Positions 10,959 through 21,310 of a stretch of 64,000 nucleotides of DNA are shown here, piece by piece. The notes below the pieces were generated by a model. The model had not been told where the DNA came from and searched no databases. It was given only the letters and a program-made list of their open reading frames with translations. Source of the stretch: Cyclina sinensis. Its lineage: Eukaryota; Mollusca; Bivalvia; Venerida; Veneridae. The stretch lies in the NCBI GenBank assembly GCA_012932295.1, contig JAAONU010000014.1, positions 3,661,063 through 3,725,062 on the forward strand, written 5' to 3'. Each line of letters opens with the position of its first letter. The first letter of the stretch is position 1. A program made the translations under genes and the position numbers.

Positions 10959-12800
10959 CTAAACAAGAGGGCCATGACGGCCCTAAATCGCTCACCTGAG
11001 TATCATTGCTCAAGTTACAAATATTTTTATTAGTTTTTAAGGGTGCAAGTTTGAATAAGTTTGCAATAAGTTTGAAGACTCTGGGTGTAATAGTACTCAA
11101 ATTTTTAGCTGCAATAGTTTTACTCTAAAACGAAGTGTGAAAGACAGACAGACAAACAGACACCCATGGACAAGGCAAAAACAATATGTCTCCATCCGAA
11201 GGGCAGGGTTGGGGGGAGACATAACAACGAAAAATTGAAAGTATAGCCCTTGGTGTTTCAGAGCAGTAGATTTTTAAAATTTTTCCTATATAAATCCTTG
11301 TGTAAAATCAAATAACCCCCAAGAGTGGGGCCAGTTTTGACCCCAGGGTCATGATTTGAACAAACTTGGTAGAGGTGCACTAGACAATGCTGCAAACCAA
11401 ATATCTAAACTCTAGGCCTTGTGGTTTCTTACAAGAAGATTTTAAAAACTTTTCCTATATAACTCTATGTAAAACATGTGACCCCTGGGACAGGGCCTTT
11501 TTTGAACCAGGGACTATGATTTGAACAAAATTGGTAGATGTCTAGTAGACAATGCTGTACACCAAATATCTAAGCTCTAGGCTGTGTGGTATCTGAAAAG
11601 AAATTTTAAAGTTGTTCCTATTTAACTCTATGTAAAACATGTGACCCTTTGGGCGGGGCCATTTTTAATCCAGGGGCCATGATTTGAACAAACTTGGTAG
11701 AGGTCCTCTTGACAATGCTACATACCAAATATCTAAGCTCTATGACTTTTGATTTCTGATGTGCAGACTTTTTAAACTTTTTCCTACATAACTCCATGTA
11801 AACAAGTGACCCCCGGGGCAGGGCCTATTTTGACCCAGTGGCAATGATTTGAACAAACTTAGTAGAGGTCCACTGGACAATGCTACACACTAAATATCTA
11901 AACTCTAGGACTTGCGGTTTCTGACAAGAAGATTTTCGAAGTGTTTCCTATAAAACTCTTTTTAAAACATGTGACCCCTGGGGCAGGGCCTTTTTTGACC
12001 CACGAGCCATGATTGAACAATCTTGGAAAAGGTCCACTGGACAATGCTGCAAACCAAATATATAAACTCTAGGCCTTGTGGTTTCTGACAAGATTTTTAA
12101 AACTTTTCCTATATAACTCTATGTAAAACATTTGACCCCTGGGACAGGGCCATTTTTGACCCAAAAGCTATGATTTGAGTAAAATTTTTAGAGGTCTAGT
12201 AGACAATGCTGTACACCAAATATCTTAACTCTAGGCCTTGTGGTATCTGAAAAGAATTTTTTTAAAGTTTTTCCTATTTAACTCTATGTAAAACATGTGA
12301 CCCCTGGGGCGGGGCCTATTTTGATCCAGGGGCCATGATTTGAGCAAACTTGGTAGAAGTCCCCTTGACAATGCTACATACAAAATATCTAAATTCTATG
12401 CCTTTTGGTTTCTGATGTGAAGACTTCTTAAACTTTTTCCAATATAACTCTATGTAAACAAGTGACCCCCGGGGCAGGGCCTATTTTGACCCAGTGGCAA
12501 TGATTTGAACAAACTTAGTTGAGGTTCACTGGACAATGCTACATACCAAATATCTAAATTCTAGGCCTTGCGGTTTCTGACAAGAAGATTTTTTAAAGTT
12601 TTTCCTATACAACTCTATGTAAAACATGTGACCCCTGGGGTGGGGCCATTTTTGACCCAGGAGCCATGATTTGAACAAACTTGGTAAAGGTCTACTGGAC
12701 AATGCTGCACACCAAATATCTAAATTCTAGGCCTTGCGGTTTATGACAAGAAAATTTTTAATGTTTTTCCTATACAACTCTATGTAAAACATGTGACCCC
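10959..12800 (+). repeat. Bivalve-type repeat R3 inserted in reverse transcriptase
   Basis: The left end has AACAAGAGGGCCATGACGG and CGCTCACCTGAG. An inner segment (11130-11225) with a (CAGA)n-like run and CAATATGTCTCC..GGGGGGAGACATAAC looks like the end of another bivalve repeat, so R3 is composite. From about 11,230 to 12,800 it is an array of ~165 bp units. Both flanks are reverse transcriptase, and about 50 codons including the conserved segment before the catalytic aspartates are absent. Confidence 0.75.
11230..12800 (+). repeat. Tandem array, ~165 bp unit, about 10 copies
   Basis: The GTGACCC-like phrase is found near 11311, 11478, 11641, 11806, 11971, 12132, 12297, 12462, 12628 and 12793. 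It is the same unit as in R2 and the second array of R1, with CTATGTAAAACATGTGACCCC as a recurrent core. Confidence 0.85.
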
Positions 12801-13406
12801 ATGTCTACCCATTGAGAGAGCGGTCTTTTCCTTGTCTTCTTCTGCTAGTTCAACCTGCCAATATCCACTACGTAAATCTAGCTTAGAGAAAAATTTGGCA
12901 TTAACGAGTGAATCAAGCATATCATCAACTCTGGGTAAAGTATAAACATCCTTGAAGGTTCTTTTGTTGAGTTCTCGCAGGTGAATACAAAAGCGTAAAC
13001 TATTATCTTTTTTTCTTACTAAAACTACATAACTACATTAAGGCGACGCGCTTTCTTTGAAAGCACCACAATCTATCATCTCTCGTAAGTGCTGACGAAC
13101 TTCCTCATACATGGACTGTGGAATTCTCCTGTAAGGTTGCTTGAAAGGTTTATTATTGAGTCTAATGTGATGTTTTACTAGATCTGTTTTACCAATATCT
13201 GTAAAAGATTTAGAAAAAATATGCTCCCAGTTTCCTAAAACCTGCTGAACTTTTAAGAACTGGTCCTCTGTTAAGTTATCTTTATTGATACCTAGTTCCT
13301 GTAAATTTTCAAAAGATTAATAAACATCAGGTTTAGGTGAAGACTGTGTTGGTTCAGGTTTCCACAAGTCAACAACTTTGACTTCTGAAAGAGAACAGCT
13401 ATTTGT
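12801..13406 (-). pseudogene. N-terminal half of reverse transcriptase (copy B only)
   Basis: On the minus strand the first part of a Ty3/Gypsy RT can be read with stops and frame changes. SFTDIGKTDLVKHHIRL and KPFKQPYRRIPQSMYEEVR come first, then a region equivalent to the RKKD..LRFC and LPRVDDMLDSL segments in shifted frames, then EKTALSMG, where repeat R3 begins. The matching region is deleted from copy A. Confidence 0.8.
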
Positions 13407-13889
13407 TTAAGGTAAAGTCCTTATGGGTTTACATGTAATATTACAAATACGAACAGGAATTCTCGCAGTTGTCCCATTACCTTCAAGGGAAACAACTCTT
13501 GGACACACATTTAACCCAGTTAATTGAGGTCTATCTGTTGACTCTGTAAGTGCTGTTTTAATACCATTCTGCTTCCTAACAAGACCTGAAAGAGTTGTTA
13601 TTTCATCAGGATGAATGACAACAGGAAACTTGTTTGTTGACTTCACTGAAATGAAATTTTTACTGTTCATAGCATCTAAGGCAAGTTGATGAACTGATGA
13701 TGTATCATCATTAAAAATACTGTTACAAAAGCGTAACACATATGTACCAATAATACCAGGCACACTTTGTTGGTATTCAGTATGAGGTACAACTAGTATA
13801 GGTACAATAATACTAGGTCTTAAAACAGAAGGTATCAATATTCACCTTCAATTTAACCTAAATATGGTAATTTTGTACCATATGTACCA
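13407..13889 (-). pseudogene. Protease-RT linker of Gypsy-like pol (copy B only)
   Basis: 143 codons open on the minus strand (13838-13407), including VPGIIGTYVLRFCN and NICNITCKP-type segments found between protease and RT in Gag-Pol polyproteins of this kind. A frame break separates it from the protease start above 13890. No counterpart is present between 17262 and 17264 in copy A. Confidence 0.6.
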
Positions 13890-14387
13890 ACAATGTCTAA
13901 GTTAAAATTTGACAAACAGCACAATTCTGGTTTGGGATCCAGAAAATTGAAAAATTGACTCTGAAACTAATATTACCATAGACCCAATATCAACAAGAAC
14001 ATTTGTCTCCAATCCACAAATAATACTAGTAGCTTTGCCTTCATTGGCTTTACCAACCATTCTATCAGCTAAAGAATCCTTTTGTATTTTAGGGCTATTG
14101 CCAGTACTTACTTCGCCAGTTTGCCCTACAACTGAGGAGTTTACACTTTTGGGTCTTTTTCACCTCTGTTAGCACCATTATAACTGTTAGTCTTGGACCC
14201 AAAATGACCACCTCTGCTATGACTATAACCATGCTCAGTATTATCTTGTTTATTTCCATATCTGGGTTTAGGTTTGTCATAATCAGGGATATATCTGCCT
14301 CGTCTGCTGTAGTTCCTGTACCAAAAATCTTTATTACTGGAATGTGCAGCTTCTCTGGGTTTCTCATTTATCTGTTTTTCAAGAGAA
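13890..14387 (-). pseudogene. Gag C-terminus and start of protease, copy B
   Basis: Duplicate of 17264-17757 with few differences. The minus strand reads the end of Gag (SLEKQINEKPREAAH, arginine- and glycine-rich tail) and then LVDIGSM, which corresponds to the aspartic protease D-(T/S)-G loop but with isoleucine in the middle position. The copy starts abruptly at 14387, where Gag is joined to repeat R2 sequence. Confidence 0.75.
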
Positions 14388-14564
14388 AGCATTTGAACAA
14401 TCTTGGTAGAGCCGCATGCAAAGAACATCCCAGGCAAGTTTCATTAAATTTGCCGCATTGGTTTCAGAGGAGATGTCGTTTAAATGAAAAGTTGACGATG
14501 GACGGACGACGGACAAAGACCGATCAGAAATGCTCACCCTGAGCACTTTGTGCTCAGATGAGCT
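14388..14564 (+). repeat. 3' end of repeat R2, second copy
   Basis: Matches about 9,900-10,081: AACAATCTTGGTAGAGCC, then the region ending GAGCACTTTGTGCTCAG and ATGAGCT. Its left part is missing. The break lies at a CATTT shared by Gag and R2, marking the junction of the internal tandem duplication. Confidence 0.85.
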
Positions 14565-14950
14565 AAAAATGGATTTCAGAATTACCAGTATTAGACCTAG
14601 ATGAATTTGAGTTATTAAAACTAGGTGTATCTCGCTGAAAATCAGAAACACGGGTGGACCTACCAGTAGAATGATTACTGGATTCACTGTCACAAGTAAC
14701 ATTTGGGATGTTAGATGCATGGTTGCACCGGTCTGGCAATACTGACACGCTGCCTAGGTAATGGTTTTCTTCTTGCTGTTATAATATACCTTGGGATCGT
14801 CTCACTTGTTGTAGAACCACTGTATCAATCAGTTTCTGATAGTTTCTCTGTTTCCTGAAGTTCATCTATCTTTTATTTTTCAGGTCTTTTCTGCTGTCTA
14901 GGTTTGGGTGTTGGTTTCTCCTGAATGACATCTTCATATAGAGTGGAGTT
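14565..14950 (-). pseudogene. Pol C-terminal tail, copy A
   Basis: The minus strand reads QEKPTPKPRQQKRP, stops, then IITARRKPLPRQRVSVLPD and a serine/asparagine-rich stretch ending at NSEIHF, where repeat R2 creates the stop. This is the low-complexity tail behind integrase. The same 40 bp next to R2 are kept in copy B at 10082-10124. Confidence 0.6.
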
Positions 14951-15414
14951 GAGGGAAAGAAAAAGATTCCTGTGTAGGGTCTTTACAGATCCTTTACCAT
15001 TAAGATTTGGAATTACTGAAACCAGATAAGGCTCTTTTTGCCACTTCTTTTGGTGTTACATTTTTGATAAGGACTCTATCTCCTACTCTTGTAAATTGGA
15101 GTGTCGTACTTAGCTGTTGTAGTACATCTTATGTCGCTTAGACTGCTTGTAAGAATTGTCTCTGGTAACTTGGTAGGCAAATTGCAGGCGCTTCCTTAGT
15201 TTTGTGGCATAGTTATCCTTGCTGCTGGCTTTTACAGTTGAGTATCTAATTCAAAGAAAGGGATCTATGGCCAGGAGTGGGTGCCACCCAAAGAGAAGGT
15301 AGTGTGGTGAGTAGCCTGTGGACTCATGTCAAGTAGCATTGTAGGCGTGAACTAGTGGCCTCACGTAGTCCTTCCAGTTAGACTTCTCGGCTGGGTACAA
15401 GGTACCCAACATAC

Positions 15415-15933
15415 TTAACAGAGTGCCATTGAAGCGTTTTGTGACTGCATTTCCCATGGGATGATAGGGTGTAGTCCTCGTTTTCTCCACCCCAGCAATG
15501 CTGCACAGTTCCCGGATAACCTTACTCTCAAATTTCTTCCCTGATCACTATGTAGCCTTGCTGGAAAGGAGTAGTGTGAGAAAATATTCTCAAACAAGAC
15601 TCTAGCAGTCGTCTGTGATGTCTGGTTGCGTGTTGGAATGGCTTGGGCATAGCGCGTGAAGTGGTCCGTGATGACTATAATATTTTCATAACCACCATTA
15701 GACTTCTCCAGTGACAAGTAGTCTACACATACTAGTTCCATGGGATAGGAGCTTTGAAATGGTACCAGGTGTTCTTGGGCCTTGGTTGGTGATTTTCTCC
15801 TCAGGCAGTTAGGACAACATTGAATCTTTCCTATGACATCCTGTTGTAGGCCTGGCCAAAAAATCTTTGTTTTAACAAACCAAAGTGTTCTGTCTCTTCC
15901 TTGGTGTCCTACATCCTCATGGAGTCCTTTCAT
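15415..15933 (-). pseudogene. Integrase of the Gypsy-like element
   Basis: The minus-strand frame begins with the HHCC zinc finger (HEDVGHQGRDRT ... CCPNC). It then has the catalytic core with VDYLSLEKSNGG (first aspartate), ITDHFTRYAQAI and LHSDQGRN (second aspartate). After the second aspartate the frame shifts, and the rest (PWEM, equivalent of HPMGN) is in another frame, so it cannot give a whole integrase. It is present once only; copy B lost it by deletion. Confidence 0.9.
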
Positions 15934-16189
15934 GGCCCATTCTCTGTAAGCTTCAGGTAATACTAGCTGGAATACCTTCTTTCCATCTATTTCACACTAA
16001 TAAAGTCGATAAAGGACGCTGTCTTTGATGGTAAACGCACTCCTATGTCGTACGTATTTCTGAATTTCCTTGTGTTCTTGTCTCAGTTGGTCGTTAGAAA
16101 GATGTATTCTTTCATCAGCAATGGTATATATTCGGGAGATAACAGGATATTTCAACTGTTGTTCCCTCTAGTTTATGTCAGACATTTCA

Positions 16190-17028
16190 GTAGCCTTGAA
16201 ACTTGGGTCTGTATTGTCTACCTCTAGTTTCCCATCTTCTGTCAGAACCAGTGATTCAGCAAGAGGGTGTTTATCAGTCCTTGCCGGTGCTTCTGAGCAC
16301 AGGGCCTTTATAACATCAGAAAACATGACCTCTTCTTGCTATACCTGTGGTATACGGTTTAACCCAACCGCATCACGGTTCTGATGGCCTGGCTTGTATA
16401 CTGCTTTAAAGTTGTAGTTGCTGAGAGAAGCTAACCATCTGTGACCAGTCGCGTCTAACTTGGCAGTGGAAGATATGTACGTAAGAGGGTTGTTGTCTGT
16501 TCTCACAATAAAAGTGCTACCATATAGGTAGTCATGGAACTTTCCTGAGATAGCCCACTTCATACATAAAAATTCCAACTTGTGCGCTGGGTAGTTCTTT
16601 TCACTGGTGCGCAGAACTCTGCTGGCATAACTGATAACACGTTATAAACCATCTTGCTCCTGGAAGAGAACTGCTCCTAGATAGTCCTTCTGTGGAAGCA
16701 TCTACAGAATCAACAAATGGCTTAGAAAAATCAGCATATCCAAGTACAGGTGGATTGGATAGCCTATGAATAATTGTATCTAAGGCATTTTGTTGCTCCT
16801 TTCCCCAAATCCATGGAGTTTTCTTCTTTTTTGACTTCTTGGATGACCAACAAGAAGATCTTTCAGGGGCTTGACAATTTTAGCATAATCTTTGACAAAT
16901 CGTCGATAATACCCTGTAAATCCAAGAAAAATTGTCAAAGATTTGATTCCTTGGCGTTCAAACAAGATTCAAGCCTGGAGATGTGTTCTTCAAATGTCTG
17001 TGAAAAAATAAGGACATCATCTAAACAA
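16190..17028 (-). pseudogene. RNase H and RT thumb, Gypsy-like pol copy A
   Basis: RT thumb at 16965-16780 and RNase H at 16578-16339 (same motifs as copy B: NNPLTYI, LDATGHRWLASLS). They are followed by the linker towards integrase in another frame (SDVIKALCSEAPART). Near-identical to 10130-10958, with only scattered single-base differences. DDVLIFSQTFEEH at the upper end marks the RT catalytic site, cut by R3 just before the two aspartates. Confidence 0.85.
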
Positions 17029-17263
17029 GAGGGCCATCACGGCCCTAAATCGCTCACCTGAGTATCATGCTCAAGTTACAAATATTTTTATAGGTTTTTA
17101 AGGGTGCAAGTTTGAATAAGTTTGCAATAAGTTTGAAGACTCTGGGTGTAATAGTACTCAAATTTTTAGCCGCAATAGTTTTACTCTAAACGAAGTGTGA
17201 AAGACAGACAGACAAACAGACACCCATGGACAAGGCAAAAACAATATGTCTCCATCCGAAGGG
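17029..17263 (+). repeat. Truncated copy of repeat R3
   Basis: Matches 10961-11210 (GAGGGCCATCACGGCCCT end, then the (CAGA)n-like segment) and stops at CCATCCGAAGGG. There it is joined to Gag/protease sequence. The ~165 bp array and the RT N-terminus found in copy B are missing here. Confidence 0.85.
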
Positions 17264-18624
17264 AACAATGTCTAAGTTAAAATTTGACAAACAACACAAT
17301 TCTGGTTTGGGATCCAGAAAATTGAAAAATTGACTCTGAAACTAATATTACCATAGACCCAATATCAACAAGAACATTTGTCTCCAATCCACAAATAATA
17401 GCTTTGCCTTCATTGGCTTTACCAACCATTCTATCAGCTAAAGAATCCTTTTGTATTTTAGGGCTATTGCCAGTGCTTACTTCGCCAGTTTGCCCTACAA
17501 CTGAGGAGTTTACACTTTTGGGTCTTTTTCACCTCTGTTAGCACCATTATAACTGTTAGTCTTGGACCCAAAATGACCACCTCTGCTATGACTATAACCA
17601 TGCTCAGTATTATCTTGTTTATTTCCATATCTGGGTTTAGGTTTGTCATAATCAGGGATATATCTGCCTCGTCTGCTGTAGTTCCTGTACCAAAAATCTT
17701 TATTACTGGAATGTGCAGCTTCTCTGGGTTTTTCATTTATCTGTTTTTCAAGAGAAAGCATTTTGTTCATTAGCAAGTCCATTTTACAAGTGAGTTCATC
17801 AATGGTTTTCTTTTCAACTGATATGTACTGTTGAGCTTCATTAACTGTAGCTGAAATATTGTTAGAAGCCAGTAATTCCTGCTCAACTGAACGCACTTCT
17901 CGCAACAACCTATTATAATCAGTAATGGTATCATACTTATTTCTGGTAAGTATTTTTAGCCTCTCGTCACGCAAACCTGTCCAAACTTTTGAACGCAACA
18001 TATCATTTCTAGCAACAGAACTAACAACTGCAACTTGAAGTAAAGCTTCTAGATGGCATCCATAGGCAGTTACATTCTCTGAAACCTTCTGAGATGCATT
18101 ATAAAAAGTCTGCATAACAGATTCATTGGTTGAAACTTCACCATAAAGAATTTCAAGTTTATCTAATATATCTTTACTGGATGCATGTTCACCAAGTGAA
18201 ATCAATGTACATCTGGCAGCACCCCGTAATGATCGGCGAATAACCTGTATAACAATAAGTTCAAGTAAATTCTCTGAAATCAAACACTTAGTTTCAAATT
18301 TCCAAACATCAAAGGACACGTCACCCTTCAACGGTGGTTGATCACCAGAAAAATTTGGTAACTTGGGTGTCTCATATTTCGGTACCTGAATTGTGAAACA
18401 TTCATAGAGTTATCAACAGGAGGTGCACTCATTTTGATAAGACTGGTGGGTGCAGGTGTACTAGTAACCACCAGTTTCTGTAAAGATGCAAATTCATCTT
18501 TAGTCAAAATAACATAATCTCCACTCCTCTTATGTGCATTTAAAATCTGCTGTAGCTGAGCATCAGATAAAGATGAATCTATATCTAACCCAGTCTCTCT
18601 TATATCTTTTCCACCTTCAGCCAT
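17264..18624 (-). pseudogene. Gag of Gypsy-like element (frameshifted)
   Basis: The start codon at 18624 (ATGGCTGAAGGT) opens a frame of 98 codons. Homology then continues in another frame from about 18385 to 17510 (273 codons), so one small indel has broken the gene. The main part matches the PNMA/Ty3-type Gag capsid: VWKFETKCLISE, IRRSLRGAAR, KDILDKLEILYGEVS, VMQTFYNASQK. It is followed by a coiled-coil-like SLEKQINEK and a basic RG-rich tail in place of a zinc knuckle. The protease start (LVDIGSM) lies at 17340-17400. Confidence 0.85.
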
Positions 18625-20097
18625 TCTGTTTAGCCATTCTCTTTAGTTATTAAGAAAACAAAACAAAATACTCAAATGCTGAAATTCAAAATTACTGCAA
18701 CTGGAAGAAACACAATATGATTAACAAGACCTGGCCACCACTATAGCATTTATTCCTTGAAGAATTTTTTCAACAAGTTTTATAAACCATAGAAAATAAA
18801 CTATTTTCAAATGCAGTATCTCTCAGCTCTAGTATTTCTGATTAACTTAACGATTTGAGTTGTCAGTTATAACCGACAGTATGTAGTAGCTTGTTAAAAC
18901 TAAGTTCAAAATTGAACTACATGACTGTATTGATGTGTTACAGTTACTTGGTGTTCGGTCACCAAATAAATAGGAAAAAATAGAAGAAGAACTGTACATG
19001 AATTAATATTGTGTATGGTATTCTTACCAAACACAAACACATACAAAGTCTGATTGTTGAAAATATAATGTTTTCACCAACAATATTCTTAAATTGGGTA
19101 CTCTTCACTACAGTAATTCTACAACCAATACGGCTTATTTATATACGATAATATTTCAACAAGCGCAAAGTATCCAGTAACCACGAATTCCGTCACGCAA
19201 AGAATTTTGCAATTTCAGGGTTTATACAGTCATCTGCAGAATGCTATGGATCAAACACAAACTGAAACAGCAATTGACACCACAACACAAAACATACATC
19301 ACTCACCTCTTATACGCTCCTCTTCTCGATCAAACTTCTATGAAGAGTGTGCAGTGCAAAGATTTTGTGCAACCAGAATATAATAGAGAGTGCTCGATAG
19401 TTGGGCAAGAATAAATCAGGCCAAAGTTTGGAATAACTCAATAATTTAAACACTCCTAAGATTTCAAAAATAAAATCTCAACACAAAATGATAATTCAAA
19501 TCACCAAGACGCTGTGTGGTTTCAAAAATAAACAGTACTTTCTTCCTGAAAATTTCTTTCACTTGGAAAAAAATAGAAGAAATCTACAATAATCAAAAAA
19601 ATTTCTTCGAAAAAATAAATAACACTCAATATTTTTCAACTTGAAATTGCAAACTTCTACTTGCTTCTTCTACTTGATACTCCCGAGCAATCAATACTGA
19701 CTATAACTGAAATTGCAAAAAAATAGCAACAATATACTTAGCACAGTCACACAAAATTATTCAATATTAAATAAAATAGTTAATATGTCCTATTTCATGA
19801 GTTACCTATAAATAAGGAGTTCAATTTTTCAAAAGAACTTTCACTTCCGCATGCCAATGTGGCAGTCAATCCGGTCCTCCGTAAAAACTTCACGTTGTGA
19901 AAAAACACTATGGAACGTAAATTCCGTAGTAATTGTGTGCACACTTCACAAAAGAAGATGAAAAGTTGTGCTAGCAAGCGTTTCAAAAACACTGATGCAT
20001 CAGATTTAAATGAATATCACTTAGATAATGAAATCCCATGAAGAATATTTTGCAGTTACAATCTTCATGAAAATTCCTCTCTAATTTGATTGAATAA
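18625..20097. other. No gene seen; expected site of the 5' LTR and leader
   Basis: AT-rich sequence upstream of gag on the minus strand. I looked for a copy of the 6440-6996 LTR and for TGTCACGGG ends and found none by eye. No coding signal. Confidence 0.45.
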
Positions 20098-20165
20098 AGC
20101 AGAGGTCCCAAGCAAGTGCTCGCTGATATTTATTCACTGTCTCCTAGCTACCCAAACATCAGATA

Positions 20166-20411
20166 TTGAGGCCAATCCAGGACCAAATACAAAATATCCC
20201 TGTGGAACATGTCTTAAAGAGGTTACTTAACGATAAAGGCATCCTGTGTGACTCTTGCAGTACCTGGTATCACTGTGATTGTCAAGGGCTAGGAGACAAA
20301 ACTTACGAATTCCTGTCCAACTCAAGCTTTTCTTGGTTTTGTATCACATGTGGAAGTCACAACCATTCAACATCACTAGCAGTCTCACTGGACAGTCTAG
20401 GCTCCCAATAG
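20166..20411 (+). pseudogene. PHD-like zinc finger of the LINE
   Basis: Cysteine/histidine pattern C-x-x-C ... CDSCSTWYHCDCQGL ... CITCG, read across a frame change near 20,225. Spacing fits a PHD-type finger as found at the N-terminus of some LINE proteins. The start (ATT at 20166) is not a real start codon. Confidence 0.6.
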
Positions 20412-20465
20412 AGTTTCACCCCCCTGGAACATGCCCCTGATGATCTTCCTCACCAAAGCAGCCCA

Positions 20466-21310
20466 GTGAGAAAATATAGTCACCACGGTTATCCAAAAGC
20501 GAGCTCTACCCCCAAACAGTGTAAAAATAAAGGAAAGAAAAAGGTCAAACTACTATCCGAAGAAAGACTCACTATTCTCAATACTAACTGTCGTTCTGTC
20601 AATAACAAAATTCCTGAACTACATCAAGTTATTGATCAAGTCAAACCTGATATAATCTGCTGCACTGAAACATGGTTAAAACCCAGCACCCACACTGCAG
20701 AAATTTTCCCCAGCCACCTTGGCTACCAGGTCTATAGAGATGACAGAACAACTGGCAAGGGTGGAGGTGTCCTCCTTGCAGTCACAAATAACCTACTTAG
20801 TGAAGAACAGCCAGACTTAAAAACAGATTGCAACATCATATGGTCAAAAATTTCAATAACTGGCTTTAAAGACATATATGTCTCTGCATACTACAAGCCC
20901 CATGAGAATGATGAACACTCACTAAATGAACTTTGGTCATCTATAGTAAAAATTCCTCAAAACAACAACATCTGGGTTTTGGGTGACTTCAATCTTCCAG
21001 ACATGAACTGGTCAAATGAAACACGGTCAAATGAAACACCAACAGATACATGCAAATTCAAAGACATGTATGATAATTTTGAAGAGAACATGATTAATCA
21101 TAATCTTGAAGAAATGGTCAAAGTTCCCACACGGGATAAAAATATCCTAGATCTTTTTCTCACTAACACTCCGGGTCACGTCCATGACACAAAAGTCTTA
21201 CCAAGCTTAGGTACATCAGACCATGATATAGTCTTCCATGAATCAGGCAAACCTCTCGACTGGTCAAATCATACAAGAAAGCAAACTGGTCTGTCTTTAA
21301 AAATGACTTG
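20466..21310 (+). pseudogene. APE-type endonuclease of the LINE
   Basis: An open frame of about 280 useful codons with EEP endonuclease motifs in order: LNTNCRSVNNK, CTETWL, GVLLAV, GDFNLPDMNW, LDLFLTN and TSDHDIV. These carry the catalytic Asn, Glu, Asp/Asn and terminal Asp-His. A frameshift near 21,290-21,310 moves the rest to another frame. The catalytic residues themselves are intact. Confidence 0.85.

Larger units (their letters stand above)
6440..18624 (-). mobile_element. Decayed, rearranged Ty3/Gypsy-like LTR retrotransposon
   Basis: On the minus strand, gag, a protease region, reverse transcriptase, RNase H, integrase, a pol tail, a polypurine tract and a 3' LTR can all be recognised, in the order of Ty3/Gypsy elements. 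All reading frames are broken. Repeat elements R2 (8088-10081) and R3 (10959-12800) are inserted. A piece running from the 3' part of R2 to the middle of gag is present twice in tandem (about 9862-14387 and 14388-17760). No 5' LTR similar to 6440-6996 is visible above 18624. Confidence 0.85.

Noticed and set aside
3595..12800. CRISPR-like array
   Set aside because: Units of 145-165 bp with no unique spacers in a eukaryotic repeat element; ordinary tandem repeats.
14204..14542. 112-codon plus-strand frame
   Set aside because: It lies opposite the Gag tail and repeat R2 and has no domain; a shadow of the minus-strand element.
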